Below, piece by piece: positions 8,166-16,414 of a DNA stretch of 35,252 bases. Position 1 is the first letter of the stretch, and each line of letters begins with the position of its first letter. The DNA is taken from contig FIZJ01000024.1 of the NCBI GenBank assembly GCA_900019385.1, positions 1 to 35,252 of the forward strand. Direction: 5' to 3'. The notes under the pieces were generated by a model. It was not told the DNA's origin. It made no database searches and worked only from the letters and a program-made list of their open reading frames with translations. The DNA comes from an uncultured Clostridia bacterium (GTDB lineage Bacteria; Bacillota; Limnochordia; Darwinibacteriales; DTU012). The position numbers and the translations under genes were made by a program.

Positions 8166-8309
8166 GTTAATTGGATCTCTCATTGTCCAGTTAAGTGCGT
8201 TTATCAGTGATCAGCCAAATACGTTTGCCAACGTCCAGCCTAGCGGCTATGTCAATACTTAGCCAGATCGGTCCAGCAACGCTTAGCTGAATCAGTATGC
8301 CGACAGTTT
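8166..8309 (+). repeat. Six-copy 24-bp degenerate tandem repeat
   Basis: Six exactly 24-bp units start at 8166, 8190, 8214, 8238, 8262 and 8286; most begin GCC, GCT or GTT and end CCA, TCA or CTTA. The best pairs are units 3 and 5 and units 4 and 5. The spacing is exact although the sequence is worn. It lies directly upstream of the TetR promoter and encodes nothing evident. Confidence 0.6.
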
Positions 8310-8352
8310 GATCAATCCACCTAATTCAACTCGATGTGTCGGTCAAGTAGGG

Positions 8353-8381
8353 TTGACTTGGCATGAGTGGGATCTTATAAT
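8353..8381 (+). promoter_or_regulatory. Promoter of the tetR-ABC operon
   Basis: TTGACT (8353-8358) and TATAAT (8376-8381) are separated by exactly 17 bases, close to the sigma-A consensus. The expected start point is about 8388, giving a leader of about 200 bases before the GTG at 8592. Confidence 0.8.
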
Positions 8382-8391
8382 GTGAATGTGG

Positions 8392-8403
8392 GTTCATATG
8401 AAC
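8392..8403 (+). promoter_or_regulatory. Probable TetR operator (palindrome GTTCATATGAAC)
   Basis: This perfect 12-bp palindrome lies at the expected transcription start of the promoter at 8353-8381. A second TTCATAT follows 17 bases later (8409-8415). Placement over the start site fits repression by the TetR protein encoded next; binding is inferred. Confidence 0.55.
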
Positions 8404-8591
8404 GTGAATTCATATTCATACTTGTGCTTGCACTTGACGCATATGCACACTCACACTTGCATTTACACTTGCACATAGAGTCAGAGTTACATTGGCATCA
8501 ATGTTTATCTCCGGACATGCGCTCGGCAGGCGCTCGGGATACGCGCAGCCATGAAGTCAAGTGCAGCTAGCGCAGTAGGGAGGAGAAACAA

Positions 8592-9206
8592 GTGCCTAAA
8601 GCTACTTTCTTCAACCTGCCAAAAGAGAAGCAGAAGAGGATCATAGACGCTGCTATTGATGAGTTTGCAGCCAGGCCCTTTCACCAGGCACGAGTCACAG
8701 CTATTGCCGATCAGGCGGGAATACCAGCAGGGAGTTTCTATCAGTATTTCGAGGACAAAAAGGACCTCTACAAATACCTTATCAGCTTGATAGCACACGA
8801 AAAGGTCTCTTTTGTCAATCAAGAGCTCGTAGAAAAGAAGGAGGAGTGCGGCTTCTTTGGGCTCCTTCGAGAAGCCTATCTGAGTTCGATTCGCTTTGCC
8901 AAAGCACATCCTCGTTTTGTGCCAATTGGCATCATGCTGTTTAGCGACAAAGAGCTGTACCACGAGATCTTCGGTGAGTATGCGGACAGAGGAGTCGAGT
9001 TTTTCAAAGAACTGCTGGAGCAAGGAAAACGTGAGGGCTCGGTTGACCCAAGCATCGACACCACTCTTGTAGCCAATGTGCTTATTGGGATCCACTTCGT
9101 GTTGGCTGATTTCATCATAGAGGATGGGAAGCTGGATTACGATGACATGGTTGTAATAGACCAGGTGCTTGACTTGGTGGAAAACGGGATCAAAAAGAGA
9201 GACTAG
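8592..9206 (+). CDS. TetR/AcrR-family transcriptional regulator
   Basis: A 204-residue protein. The N-terminal helix-turn-helix (about residues 30-55, IADQAGIPAGSFYQYFEDKKDLY) is typical TetR/AcrR; the rest is an all-helical ligand-binding and dimer domain with no recognisable ligand signature. The GTG start follows GGGAGGAG by six bases. It is first in a same-strand run with an ABC ATPase, two permeases, a LolA-like protein and a barrel protein, and a palindrome sits at the promoter start site. That arrangement fits a self-repressing regulator of the whole operon, probably induced by a lipid or envelope stress signal (inference). Confidence 0.9.
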   Translation: MPKATFFNLPKEKQKRIIDAAIDEFAARPFHQARVTAIADQAGIPAGSFYQYFEDKKDLYKYLISLIAHEKVSFVNQELVEKKEECGFFGLLREAYLSSIRFAKAHPRFVPIGIMLFSDKELYHEIFGEYADRGVEFFKELLEQGKREGSVDPSIDTTLVANVLIGIHFVLADFIIEDGKLDYDDMVVIDQVLDLVENGIKKRD

Positions 9207-9317
9207 CCGGGCTTACGATTGCGGTAACTTGCTACAGTTCGGCCGATCAATGCGGCAAACGGGGAGCCGGCCAATGCGGCAACTAGCGATGGGAGAGGAA
9301 AGCAAGGAGGTATGAGC

Positions 9318-10025
9318 ATGGCTTTGCTTCAACTGCACGACGTGAAGAAGATCTATGATCAGGGAAAGATTGAAGTCCCCGCCCTGCGAGGGATTGACTT
9401 GGAGGTTGATGAGGGGGAATTCACCACTGTATTTGGCCCATCAGGTTCAGGGAAAACGACTCTGCTAAACATCATCGGCTGCCTAGACAAACCAACCGCA
9501 GGTACAGTCACCTTCGCAGGGTCAGACCTAGGCGGGCTGGACAAGAAGGCGCTTGCTAGGATCAGAAGGCACAACATCGGCTTCATCTTTCAGAGCTATA
9601 ACCTCATACCCGTGTTGACAGCATACGAAAACGTTGAGTTTGCCGCGAGACTCGTAGGGAAGTACAGCAGCAGGGAGATCCGGGACCGGGTGTTGTCGAT
9701 TCTTGCCGCTGTAGGCCTGGAGGGACTGGAAGGCCGCAGGCCAAACGAGCTGTCCGGCGGACAGAAACAGCGAGTCGCTATTGCGAGGGCGCTTGTCAAG
9801 GAGCCGAAGCTGGTGCTGGCTGATGAACCGACCGCCAACCTGGACTCCAAGACAAGCGAAGAAGTTCTGCAAGTCATGCTAAAGATGAACCAGGAGCTTG
9901 GCACTACCTTCATCTTCTCCACCCACGATCCTAGAGTGATGGAATATGCCCGCCGTCTGATCGAGATTCGGGACGGGCTCATCACCAAAGATCAAAGGAG
10001 GAAGCAGGATGATGTTCTTAACTAA
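9318..10025 (+). CDS. ABC transporter ATP-binding protein (LolD/MacB type)
   Basis: A 235-residue ATPase of the LolD/MacB/FtsE class. Visible motifs are Walker A GPSGSGKT, the Q-loop in FQSYNLIPVLTAYENVEF, signature LSGGQKQRVAIARAL, Walker B LVLADEPTANLD and the switch histidine in STHD. The ATG at 9318 is preferred to 9312 because AGGAGG sits seven bases ahead of it, against one base for the other. It overlaps the next gene by 17 bases, indicating translational coupling. It would power the two FtsX-like permeases that follow, moving lipoprotein or lipid out of the inner membrane rather than pumping solute across it. Confidence 0.92.
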   Translation: MALLQLHDVKKIYDQGKIEVPALRGIDLEVDEGEFTTVFGPSGSGKTTLLNIIGCLDKPTAGTVTFAGSDLGGLDKKALARIRRHNIGFIFQSYNLIPVLTAYENVEFAARLVGKYSSREIRDRVLSILAAVGLEGLEGRRPNELSGGQKQRVAIARALVKEPKLVLADEPTANLDSKTSEEVLQVMLKMNQELGTTFIFSTHDPRVMEYARRLIEIRDGLITKDQRRKQDDVLN

Positions 10026-11250
10026 GCTGGCATTCAAGAACTTAGCCAGGCACCGCAACCGGACGCTGATCACTGCCAGCATTATAGCCGTAGCTATCCT
10101 CTTTTATATCTTCCTTGACTCAATGATAGGCGGCATGGTTGAGATGTCGTACGAGACCATCATTGATTATGAGTCCGGACATTTGCAGGTGGTTGACAGC
10201 AGATATTGGGAAAGAGAAAGCGAACTTCCGCTCGAGCATTTGATGGAGCTAGATGAAGCATTGATGGACGTTATCCGGAGGTCAGGAGGTTATCACGCCA
10301 GTTCACCGGAGCTGAGTTTCCAGGCCAGGCTGACCGTGGGTAGCGGAGAACTGCCAGTGATCGCAAAGGGAGTGCGCTCCGAGGATTTCGTGGATGTATT
10401 TGCGCTAGAGGATAAGTTTGTTGAGGGATCGATGTTTGCGTCAGGGCAGTACCAGGTCGTATTGGGGAAAAGGCTTGCGGATCTATTGGGTATAGGGACG
10501 GGCGACTACCTTACCCTGCTGTTTAGAGATAAGAACAAATCCTTCAATACAATAGACGCCGAGGTCGTGGGGCTGGTGCACACCAGCAATCCAAATGTCA
10601 ACCAAAACACTGTCTTCGTCCCGCTCGATCTGGCGCAAGAGGCGCTTGGTGTTGACGGCCAAGTTAGCAAGCTGATAGTGAGGCTGAATGACAAAGGCAT
10701 GGCGTCTCAGGTTGCCGACGACATGAGAAAAAGCCTGGCGGGGAGCAGGAGTGAACTTACCGTCTATCCTTGGGATGAACTGGAGGCTTTCACCTACGTC
10801 GAGGCTCAGAAAGCCGAGAACCTAATCATCCTCGGGCTCATCTTGACGATCGCCGCGATAGCGATAGTCAACACAGTGATCTTGGCTGCTCTGGAGAGAA
10901 CAGAGGAGATCGGAATGATGAAGGCTCTCGGATTGCAAAACAGCGAGGTCATCTACACCTTTGCCCTTGAGTCTACAGGCATAGGTATTCTTGGAGGAGT
11001 CGTCGGTGTCGTCCTTGGGCTGATCAGCGTTGGGTTGCTCTCCAAGTACGGCATGGACTTCGAATCGCTGTTTCGTATGGACCTCACGGAGTTTGGGATC
11101 CCTGTGATTGGCAGAGTCTATGGGACCTGGAATCCGTCTGCGTTCGTTATGGTATTCCTATTTGGCGTCATAGTCTCGTTGCTAGCCAGTATCCTTCCGG
11201 CTTACTGGGCCGCTGACAAAGATCCGGTAAAGAGCATATACCACCGCTAG
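10009..11250 (+). CDS. FtsX-like ABC permease (MacB/LolC/E type), first copy
   Basis: A 413-residue permease. One membrane helix near residues 20-42 is followed by a large extracytoplasmic MacB_PCD-like domain (about 45-260) and three C-terminal helices, including the conserved ERTEEIGMMKALGL coupling segment. This four-helix layout is that of LolC/LolE and MacB. The start codon lies within the ATPase gene and uses AGGAGG. The paralogue at 11262 is 12 bases downstream, so the two probably pair as a heterodimer, as LolC and LolE do. Confidence 0.9.
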   Translation: MMFLTKLAFKNLARHRNRTLITASIIAVAILFYIFLDSMIGGMVEMSYETIIDYESGHLQVVDSRYWERESELPLEHLMELDEALMDVIRRSGGYHASSPELSFQARLTVGSGELPVIAKGVRSEDFVDVFALEDKFVEGSMFASGQYQVVLGKRLADLLGIGTGDYLTLLFRDKNKSFNTIDAEVVGLVHTSNPNVNQNTVFVPLDLAQEALGVDGQVSKLIVRLNDKGMASQVADDMRKSLAGSRSELTVYPWDELEAFTYVEAQKAENLIILGLILTIAAIAIVNTVILAALERTEEIGMMKALGLQNSEVIYTFALESTGIGILGGVVGVVLGLISVGLLSKYGMDFESLFRMDLTEFGIPVIGRVYGTWNPSAFVMVFLFGVIVSLLASILPAYWAADKDPVKSIYHR

Positions 11251-11261
11251 GAGGGATAATC

Positions 11262-12521
11262 GTGGGATTTCTCTTTAGACTGGCTTCAAGGAATCTGTTT
11301 CGCAGCAAACTCAGGACTGCTGTTTCCATCGCTGCTATTGCCTTTGGCGTCATGATAGTGGTCTTTGCCCGAGGGCTTGTGGTAGGGATGACTGAGTCCA
11401 TCTACTCAGACCATATCTACTACAACTCCGGCCACATCAAGATCGTCACTCCCGAATACCACGTGCGAGAGCGGCTTCTAACCCTCGATTATCCAATAGA
11501 TGGCTTTGCCGGAGAAGGGCTGGAGGAGATGATGTCTGCCCTGCGCGGTGTGGATGGAGTGGACATGGTCATCCCAAGGCTGAAGTTTGGCGCAATGGTC
11601 AGCACTGACGACGAACTGGTGGCAATGAGCGGGTGGGGGATCGTCCCGGACTACGAGCTCAAGTTCACCGATGTCGAGGATTACTTGGTAGAGGGCAGGA
11701 TGGTGCAGCCGGGACAGCGAGAAGTGGTGATGGGCACCGCACTCCTAGAGGAGATCAACAAGGGAGTAGGCGACAAGGTCACCATACTCTTTAACACAGC
11801 TTTTGGGTCGCTACAGGGCGTGACTTTCACGATTGTGGGACGCATAGAAACCGGCTTGAAGCTCCTCAACGAGGTGGTTTTCTACCTTCCTCTGGATGAA
11901 GCGCAAAGACTCCTGGAGATGGAAGGCGAGGCTACAGAGTTGTTGCTAGTAACTCCAAACAGAGAGAAGGTTCCAGACGTGCTCCCTGAAGTAGAAGCCT
12001 TGCTCGCAAGATTCGGCGCCGCGGACAAGTATGTGGCTTTGAGCTACAAGGAGACAAGCGATTTGATCTCCATAATGGAGATCTCTGAGGCGATATTTGA
12101 CTCCATCTATATCTTTCTGGTCCTCTTGTCCTGCATTGTCGTAGTCAATACCATGATCATGATCGTCAGGGAGCGCACAAGAGAGATCGGCATGATGTCT
12201 GCGTTGGGCCTTGAGAGCAGGGAGATCTTGCAGCTCTTTGCCATTGAGGGCGGCCTCATGGGGGTTGTCGGAAGCCTGGTCGGCGCTGTCTTGGGGCATT
12301 TGATAAACAGCTACCTGGCTCGGGTTGGTCTCGACTACGGAGCAGCATTGTCAGAGATGAGTGCGGATACTCTCCTAAACACGATGGTGCATCCTGTTGC
12401 CTCGATTGAGGTGGCAATCTACTCCTTCGTGTTGGGAGTAGTTGTGGTCACTATCGCATGCTTTTTCCCTGCTAGAAGAGCTGCTGGATTGGAGCCGACA
12501 GAAGCGTTGCGGGAGGGTTGA
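11262..12521 (+). CDS. FtsX-like ABC permease, second copy
   Basis: A 419-residue paralogue of the preceding permease, with the same order: N-terminal helix (about residues 20-40), periplasmic domain, then three C-terminal helices after the RERTREIGMMSALGL coupling segment. The start is GTG behind GGAGGG. It is the likely second half of the permease dimer. The following gene encodes a LolA-like protein, which supports a role in handing lipid-modified cargo to a periplasmic carrier. Confidence 0.9.
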   Translation: MGFLFRLASRNLFRSKLRTAVSIAAIAFGVMIVVFARGLVVGMTESIYSDHIYYNSGHIKIVTPEYHVRERLLTLDYPIDGFAGEGLEEMMSALRGVDGVDMVIPRLKFGAMVSTDDELVAMSGWGIVPDYELKFTDVEDYLVEGRMVQPGQREVVMGTALLEEINKGVGDKVTILFNTAFGSLQGVTFTIVGRIETGLKLLNEVVFYLPLDEAQRLLEMEGEATELLLVTPNREKVPDVLPEVEALLARFGAADKYVALSYKETSDLISIMEISEAIFDSIYIFLVLLSCIVVVNTMIMIVRERTREIGMMSALGLESREILQLFAIEGGLMGVVGSLVGAVLGHLINSYLARVGLDYGAALSEMSADTLLNTMVHPVASIEVAIYSFVLGVVVVTIACFFPARRAAGLEPTEALREG

Positions 12522-12656
12522 TGTTCGCCTCTGATGAGAACTGTGACGCGCTCCGGTCTGCGGCTTGGCTGAGCCGGGCCGAAGCAGAGCTATGCACTTG
12601 AGCGAAAGCTCAAAGATGGGATTAGACCAAGTTGAACTATGAGGGGGTAGCAATTA
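12522..12656 (+). other. Spacer with two small hairpins inside the operon
   Basis: CGGCT/AGCCG (12561-12576) and TTGAGC-GAAA-GCTCAA (12598-12613) can form hairpins, the second with a GNRA loop. Neither has a T tract, so they may protect or process the transcript rather than end it. Confidence 0.35.
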
Positions 12657-13412
12657 GTGAGAAGACACAGGGTCTTGGTGATACTCGTGCTTGCTGCGAT
12701 AATGCTGATGGAAGCGTGCGCTGTTGGTGCGGCAGCCGAACTGACAGCCGAAGAGATCATCAGGTACAGGGACGATAATGAGTATTTTGAGTCGGCACGG
12801 TTTGAGGCTGAGATGGTGATCGTCAGTGGAAGCCGACAGATGGTCAAGACGATGACCTCTTATGTTCAGGAAGACAATGGCCTAGTTGTTTTCACCAACC
12901 CGCGGGATCGAGGCACGAAGTTCCTCAAGCGTGGAGACGATCTGTGGATGTTTTTCCCTGACGCTGAAGACTTGGTCAAGATCTCTGGGCACATGTTAAA
13001 TCAGGGAATTATGGGCAGTGACTTTTCTTACCAGGATGTAATGGAGGCTGACAAGCTCACGGATCTATACGCTTTTGAGTTGGTTGGCGAGGAGGAGCTT
13101 GACGGGAGGCCGTGTTATGTTCTCGAAGGCATTGCTGTAGAAGGTCAAGATGTTTCATATTACCGCCGAAAATCTTGGATTGACAGCGAGCGGTTTGTTG
13201 GCCTGAGAGAGGAGTTGTACGCGAAGAGCGGCCGCCTGCTAAAGGTTATGAGGGTCACTCGAGTAGAGGAACTCCAGGGACGCTGGTATCCGATGGAGTC
13301 GGTCATGGAGGATCAGCTGCGCAAGAACACGAGGACTGAGTTCGTAGTCAGATCCATCGAGTTTGACCCGGAGATCCCTGAAGGCACCTTTACTCTGGAA
13401 AACCTGCGTTAG
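12657..13412 (+). CDS. LolA-like outer-membrane lipoprotein-sorting protein
   Basis: A 251-residue exported protein. A hydrophobic signal peptide ends near residue 25 (VGAAAEL); the MEAC stretch is a poor lipobox, so a soluble periplasmic form is more likely. The body has the features of the LolA-like family PF17131: TSYVQEDNGLVVFTNPRDRGTKFLK, DDLWMFFPD and a DxxxLREELYAKSGRLLKVM strand, forming an incomplete beta-barrel that cups lipid. The GTG start has GAGGGGGT upstream. Placed between FtsX-type permeases and a barrel protein, it is the expected periplasmic carrier between inner and outer membrane. Confidence 0.85.
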   Translation: MRRHRVLVILVLAAIMLMEACAVGAAAELTAEEIIRYRDDNEYFESARFEAEMVIVSGSRQMVKTMTSYVQEDNGLVVFTNPRDRGTKFLKRGDDLWMFFPDAEDLVKISGHMLNQGIMGSDFSYQDVMEADKLTDLYAFELVGEEELDGRPCYVLEGIAVEGQDVSYYRRKSWIDSERFVGLREELYAKSGRLLKVMRVTRVEELQGRWYPMESVMEDQLRKNTRTEFVVRSIEFDPEIPEGTFTLENLR

Positions 13413-13425
13413 GGAGTTGTCTTGA

Positions 13426-14577
13426 ATGCGAAGAGTAGTAGTCTTTCTCAGCGTCACAGCATTGCTCACGTGCTCTTTGACGGGCTTGGGGATTGTCCCC
13501 TCTGCGCGTGCAATGGAGGTGGGTGGCAAGCTAGACGTCTCAGTCTCTGCACAGTTGCAGGACGACGGCAGCTTTGATACTGAAGTGGTTGAGAGCCTAG
13601 ACCTCGAGCTGTTCTTGCCCCCGTTAGGTAACAACACTGAGATGCGAGTGGGTTTCCTCTTGACCAAACCCATACAGGGTCTGTTTGCAGGCAACGAACC
13701 TACATACTTCGCAAAGAAGCTCTATCTCAGGCACCGTGGAGAGCGTTTTCACCTGACTGTAGGGAGACAGCCTGTTTCCTGGAGCTTTGGCTCTTTGCTC
13801 AACCTGGTGGATTACACCCTAGGAGCAGAGACTCTAAAAGAAGACAGCACCGGCAAATACATCGATGCAATTGGAGTCTACATTCCTGTTAACTGGAATT
13901 CCGGTGTCGACGCAGTCCTGTCGTTCCCTCGCGGCTTTAGCACCGAAACCAAGGAGATGAAATGGGGAGTGAGAGGCAGGTTCGGGGTCAGGAGGTATGA
14001 CTTGACTGTCAGCTATGTCAGGGAGTCAGAGGCAGCTGCAGGAGGAGGGAGCGGCGACCTTATGTCTCTTGCGTCCTTGTTTCCCAGGCAACGGCTGGGC
14101 TTGACCCTCAAAGGCGATGTCGGAAACTTCGGTGTTTACGGAGCACTTGGATATTACTTTGACACTGGAGTCGACAGCAGCCGGAGCTATCTGGTCGGGG
14201 TTGATTATAGCCGCAGCATCGATTATTACAGAAAGCTCACGCTGCAACTCGAATATCTCGGGATACAGCCGGGCAATCTCGATCCAACCGTGAAGGCCAA
14301 TCTGTTGAACCTAGACGGAGACGACCACCAGCTCGATTTACTAACTGCGAGCGTGGTCTATCCAATAGACGACTTCTCCTCAGTCTCTCTAGTAACCGTG
14401 GTCAGCTTGGATGACGGCAGCTTCTTGGCGGCTCCGGTTTATAGAAACGCTCTGCCGGGAGACATCGATCTCACCGTCGGTGTAACGGCGTTCTTCGGCA
14501 GGGACGGAAGCCTCCTTGCACCGGGTGTGTTTGTGCCCAAAGCAGTTTTTACTGTGGGCTTAAGCTATGCTTTTTGA
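13426..14577 (+). CDS. Outer-membrane beta-barrel protein (DUF1302-like)
   Basis: A 383-residue exported protein. The signal peptide ends about residue 29 (SARA). The remainder alternates polar and hydrophobic residues in many short strands, with VGRQPVSWSFGSLLNLVDY, a motif seen in DUF1302-type barrels. The last residues, VGLSYAF, form a classic outer-membrane insertion signal ending in Phe. It follows the LolA-like gene by 13 bases and is last in the operon, so it is probably the outer-membrane partner or end point of the export route. Its presence is strong evidence for a diderm cell. Confidence 0.75.
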   Translation: MRRVVVFLSVTALLTCSLTGLGIVPSARAMEVGGKLDVSVSAQLQDDGSFDTEVVESLDLELFLPPLGNNTEMRVGFLLTKPIQGLFAGNEPTYFAKKLYLRHRGERFHLTVGRQPVSWSFGSLLNLVDYTLGAETLKEDSTGKYIDAIGVYIPVNWNSGVDAVLSFPRGFSTETKEMKWGVRGRFGVRRYDLTVSYVRESEAAAGGGSGDLMSLASLFPRQRLGLTLKGDVGNFGVYGALGYYFDTGVDSSRSYLVGVDYSRSIDYYRKLTLQLEYLGIQPGNLDPTVKANLLNLDGDDHQLDLLTASVVYPIDDFSSVSLVTVVSLDDGSFLAAPVYRNALPGDIDLTVGVTAFFGRDGSLLAPGVFVPKAVFTVGLSYAF

Positions 14578-14712
14578 CAAGCAGCGGAGTCTGAATGATG
14601 CTCTCGAGCTAAGCTTCTGAACGGTGTTCTTGATCCATAGGTCGAAGTACTGCCACACTGCCGCGGACTGTCGAATAGGATGCGTAAGAAGCGATTCGCC
14701 CTGAACAGTCCA

Positions 14713-14872
14713 AGCCGATGTACGCCTTGCACAGTGCGAGCTAGACAATCCAAGCTGTCGTACGCTCCACTTAGTGTGAGCTGGACCGCCCAAGCCGTCG
14801 TGCGCTCCGCTGAGTGCGGGATAGACAGTCTAGGCTGCCGCACGCTTCTCACAGTGCGAGGACACACGGATA
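14713..14872 (+). repeat. Four-copy 40-bp degenerate tandem repeat
   Basis: Four exactly 40-bp units start at 14713, 14753, 14793 and 14833. Each opens with AGC or GGC plus TG/CG-rich bases, has an ACGC block near base 10, AGTG near base 21, and closes with a GACAATCCA-like string. A fifth, worn unit may precede them (14673-14712). The repeat fills the spacer between the barrel gene and the DUF2935 gene. No gene is seen between 14578 and 14900. Confidence 0.65.
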
Positions 14873-14900
14873 GGAACGGGGCATGAAAGGAGACGAGAGC

Positions 14901-15707
14901 ATGAATCAGCTCCTAGTTGAGCCGCCGGTAGGGGGCGTCCTCGTTGGAAGCAAGCTTGATGTTGCCCGGTTCTGGACCAGGATCATGAAGGAGCACGCGT
15001 TGTTCATCAGGCTCGGCCTGCCATGCGATTAGGTGCAACTGATAGCTGAGGCTCAGGCCTTCTTTGACAGGTTTGCAGCGCTCGAGACGCAGGTGAACCA
15101 AGCTCAAGAACTAGACCCCACCCTCTTGGACAACTTGATACAGGCGGTGAGAGACTTCATCGATTACAAGAGGCGGCTTCTGGCTCTAATAATCCAATGC
15201 CAGATAGCCCCTTGCTTGTACCCTCTGTTGATCGACCATATCACCAGAGAAGCAGTCAACTTCCTCGATCTCTTGAAGAACAGCAGTCCCGAGGACCCGC
15301 TGGATGCAATCCTCGCAGTAGAAGTGTTCTGGCTGCGGATCATGAAAGAGCACATCGAGTTCGTCAGAGGCCTACTTGATCCGTCAGAAAGACTGCTTAT
15401 CGAGCAATCCGACCAGTTCATTGCGACATTCTCAAACCTGCTCGATGAAGCCAGAGATCTACAGTCAATGAATTTCCAGGCACAGCCTGACTCGTTCAAC
15501 ACCGTAGCCAGGTTCACAGATGCCGTCCTCGAGAACATAACCCAGTTGAGAAACTTCAAAGCTGCAGCACACGAGCTGGCGTTGCTGTGCCAGTTGCTCA
15601 GCATAGTATCAACTCCGCTCTTGCTTGACCATATCCGCAGAGAGGCTGACAGAGCCCTGTTGGAGATCGGTGCGCTGCAGGCGCAGTTGGACATGAGTGA
15701 CGAGTAG
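14901..15707 (+). pseudogene. DUF2935 protein interrupted by an in-frame TAG
   Basis: The ATG at 14901 follows AGGAGACGAG. Reading on gives 43 residues ending LFIRLGLPCD, then TAG at 15030-15032, then 224 residues in the same frame to 15707. Both halves belong to one DUF2935 protein, an all-helical ferritin-like pair of bundles. The first half has FWTRIMKEHALFIRLGL and the second half repeats it as FWLRIMKEHIEFVRGLL, the usual start of each bundle. Total length without the stop, about 268, is normal. A single base change from CAG, GAG or AAG would explain it. A GTG directly after the TAG could restart translation, but no ribosome site lies there. It could be a true nonsense mutation or a sequencing error. 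Confidence 0.8.
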
Positions 15708-15757
15708 GTATAGTCGGGTGTGCGTGGACTGCATCGTCTAGGCCGTAAGGGTTATGA

Positions 15758-15799
15758 TTGCAGGTAGAAGCGGCGACTCACCACCGCTTCTACTTGCAA
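15758..15799 (+). terminator. Long stable hairpin after DUF2935 (possible terminator)
   Basis: A 16-bp stem with one G-T pair (15758-15773 with 15784-15799) closes a 10-base loop. It lies 50 bases after the DUF2935 stop. The sequence after it is A-rich rather than T-rich, so it is not a textbook terminator on either strand. Confidence 0.45.
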
Positions 15800-16229
15800 A
15801 CGAAGCTGTGAGCTGCTACTCATTTGTTCTGCTTGCTAAGAAGGGCCTTTTGCGTCCGAGGGGCAGCTCAACTGAGAGGCGAATGGCTTCCTGAGTGCGG
15901 CGTTCTTCTGCACCGAGGTTCTTCACCTCCGCTACGCCGTCAAAGGTCTCTTGGAGCTTGGCAGACGTTTAGCCTTCGATACGATCATACACCATGATTA
16001 TACATGAAGTCCATAATATGTAGAATGCGATGCTGGATGAGGTGCGCGATATGCAGCGACAGGAGAGTCGTCTCATCAGAGAGCGCAACTTACACGGAGC
16101 GGAACTCGGAGGTGGGTTCAGCCACCAAGCGGCAGGAGGACACGGCTGTAGGTAGGCCGTATTGCCGTCCGGCTTGGTTTGATGCACTTGAAACTGCAGG
16201 CGATGGCATCGGACGGCTCGCGTTTGTGG
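15800..16229. other. Gene-poor spacer with possible coding remnants
   Basis: No convincing gene. On the minus strand 15816-15968 is open for 50 codons and ends QEAIRLSVELPLGRK...TNE with TAG but has no start codon or ribosome site; its composition is protein-like and it may be a gene remnant. On the plus strand a 41-codon frame from 16030 is rich in charged residues but also lacks a ribosome site. Confidence 0.25.
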
Positions 16230-16235
16230 TATAAT
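16227..16235 (+). promoter_or_regulatory. Extended -10 promoter candidate
   Basis: TGGTATAAT is an extended -10 element with no good -35 box. It lies about 180 bases before the isomerase-like gene. The stretch between (about 16265-16385) contains an inverted TTAGGTGT/ACACCTAA pair and worn repeats of an AACTTAGGTGTCCGAG-like string. Confidence 0.4.
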
Positions 16236-16414
16236 GTGGTATGAATGGATTATCGGCTCCATGAAGTTGCCCGCGGCTTCGTAACTTAGGTGTCCGAGCG
16301 CGTCTCTAGAACTGAGGCCGAGCGAGAACACCTAACTTGGGCCTCTTAACTCAGGTGTCTGAGGCCTGGTGACGAGGAGCGGGCTGTATGAGAGACGAGC
16401 CTGGGGAGGTCGCC

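Noticed and set aside
15030-15032. Pyrrolysine or stop-codon readthrough in DUF2935
   Set aside because: TAG ends about 60 % of genes in the window, so general readthrough would be harmful; no pyl gene is seen.
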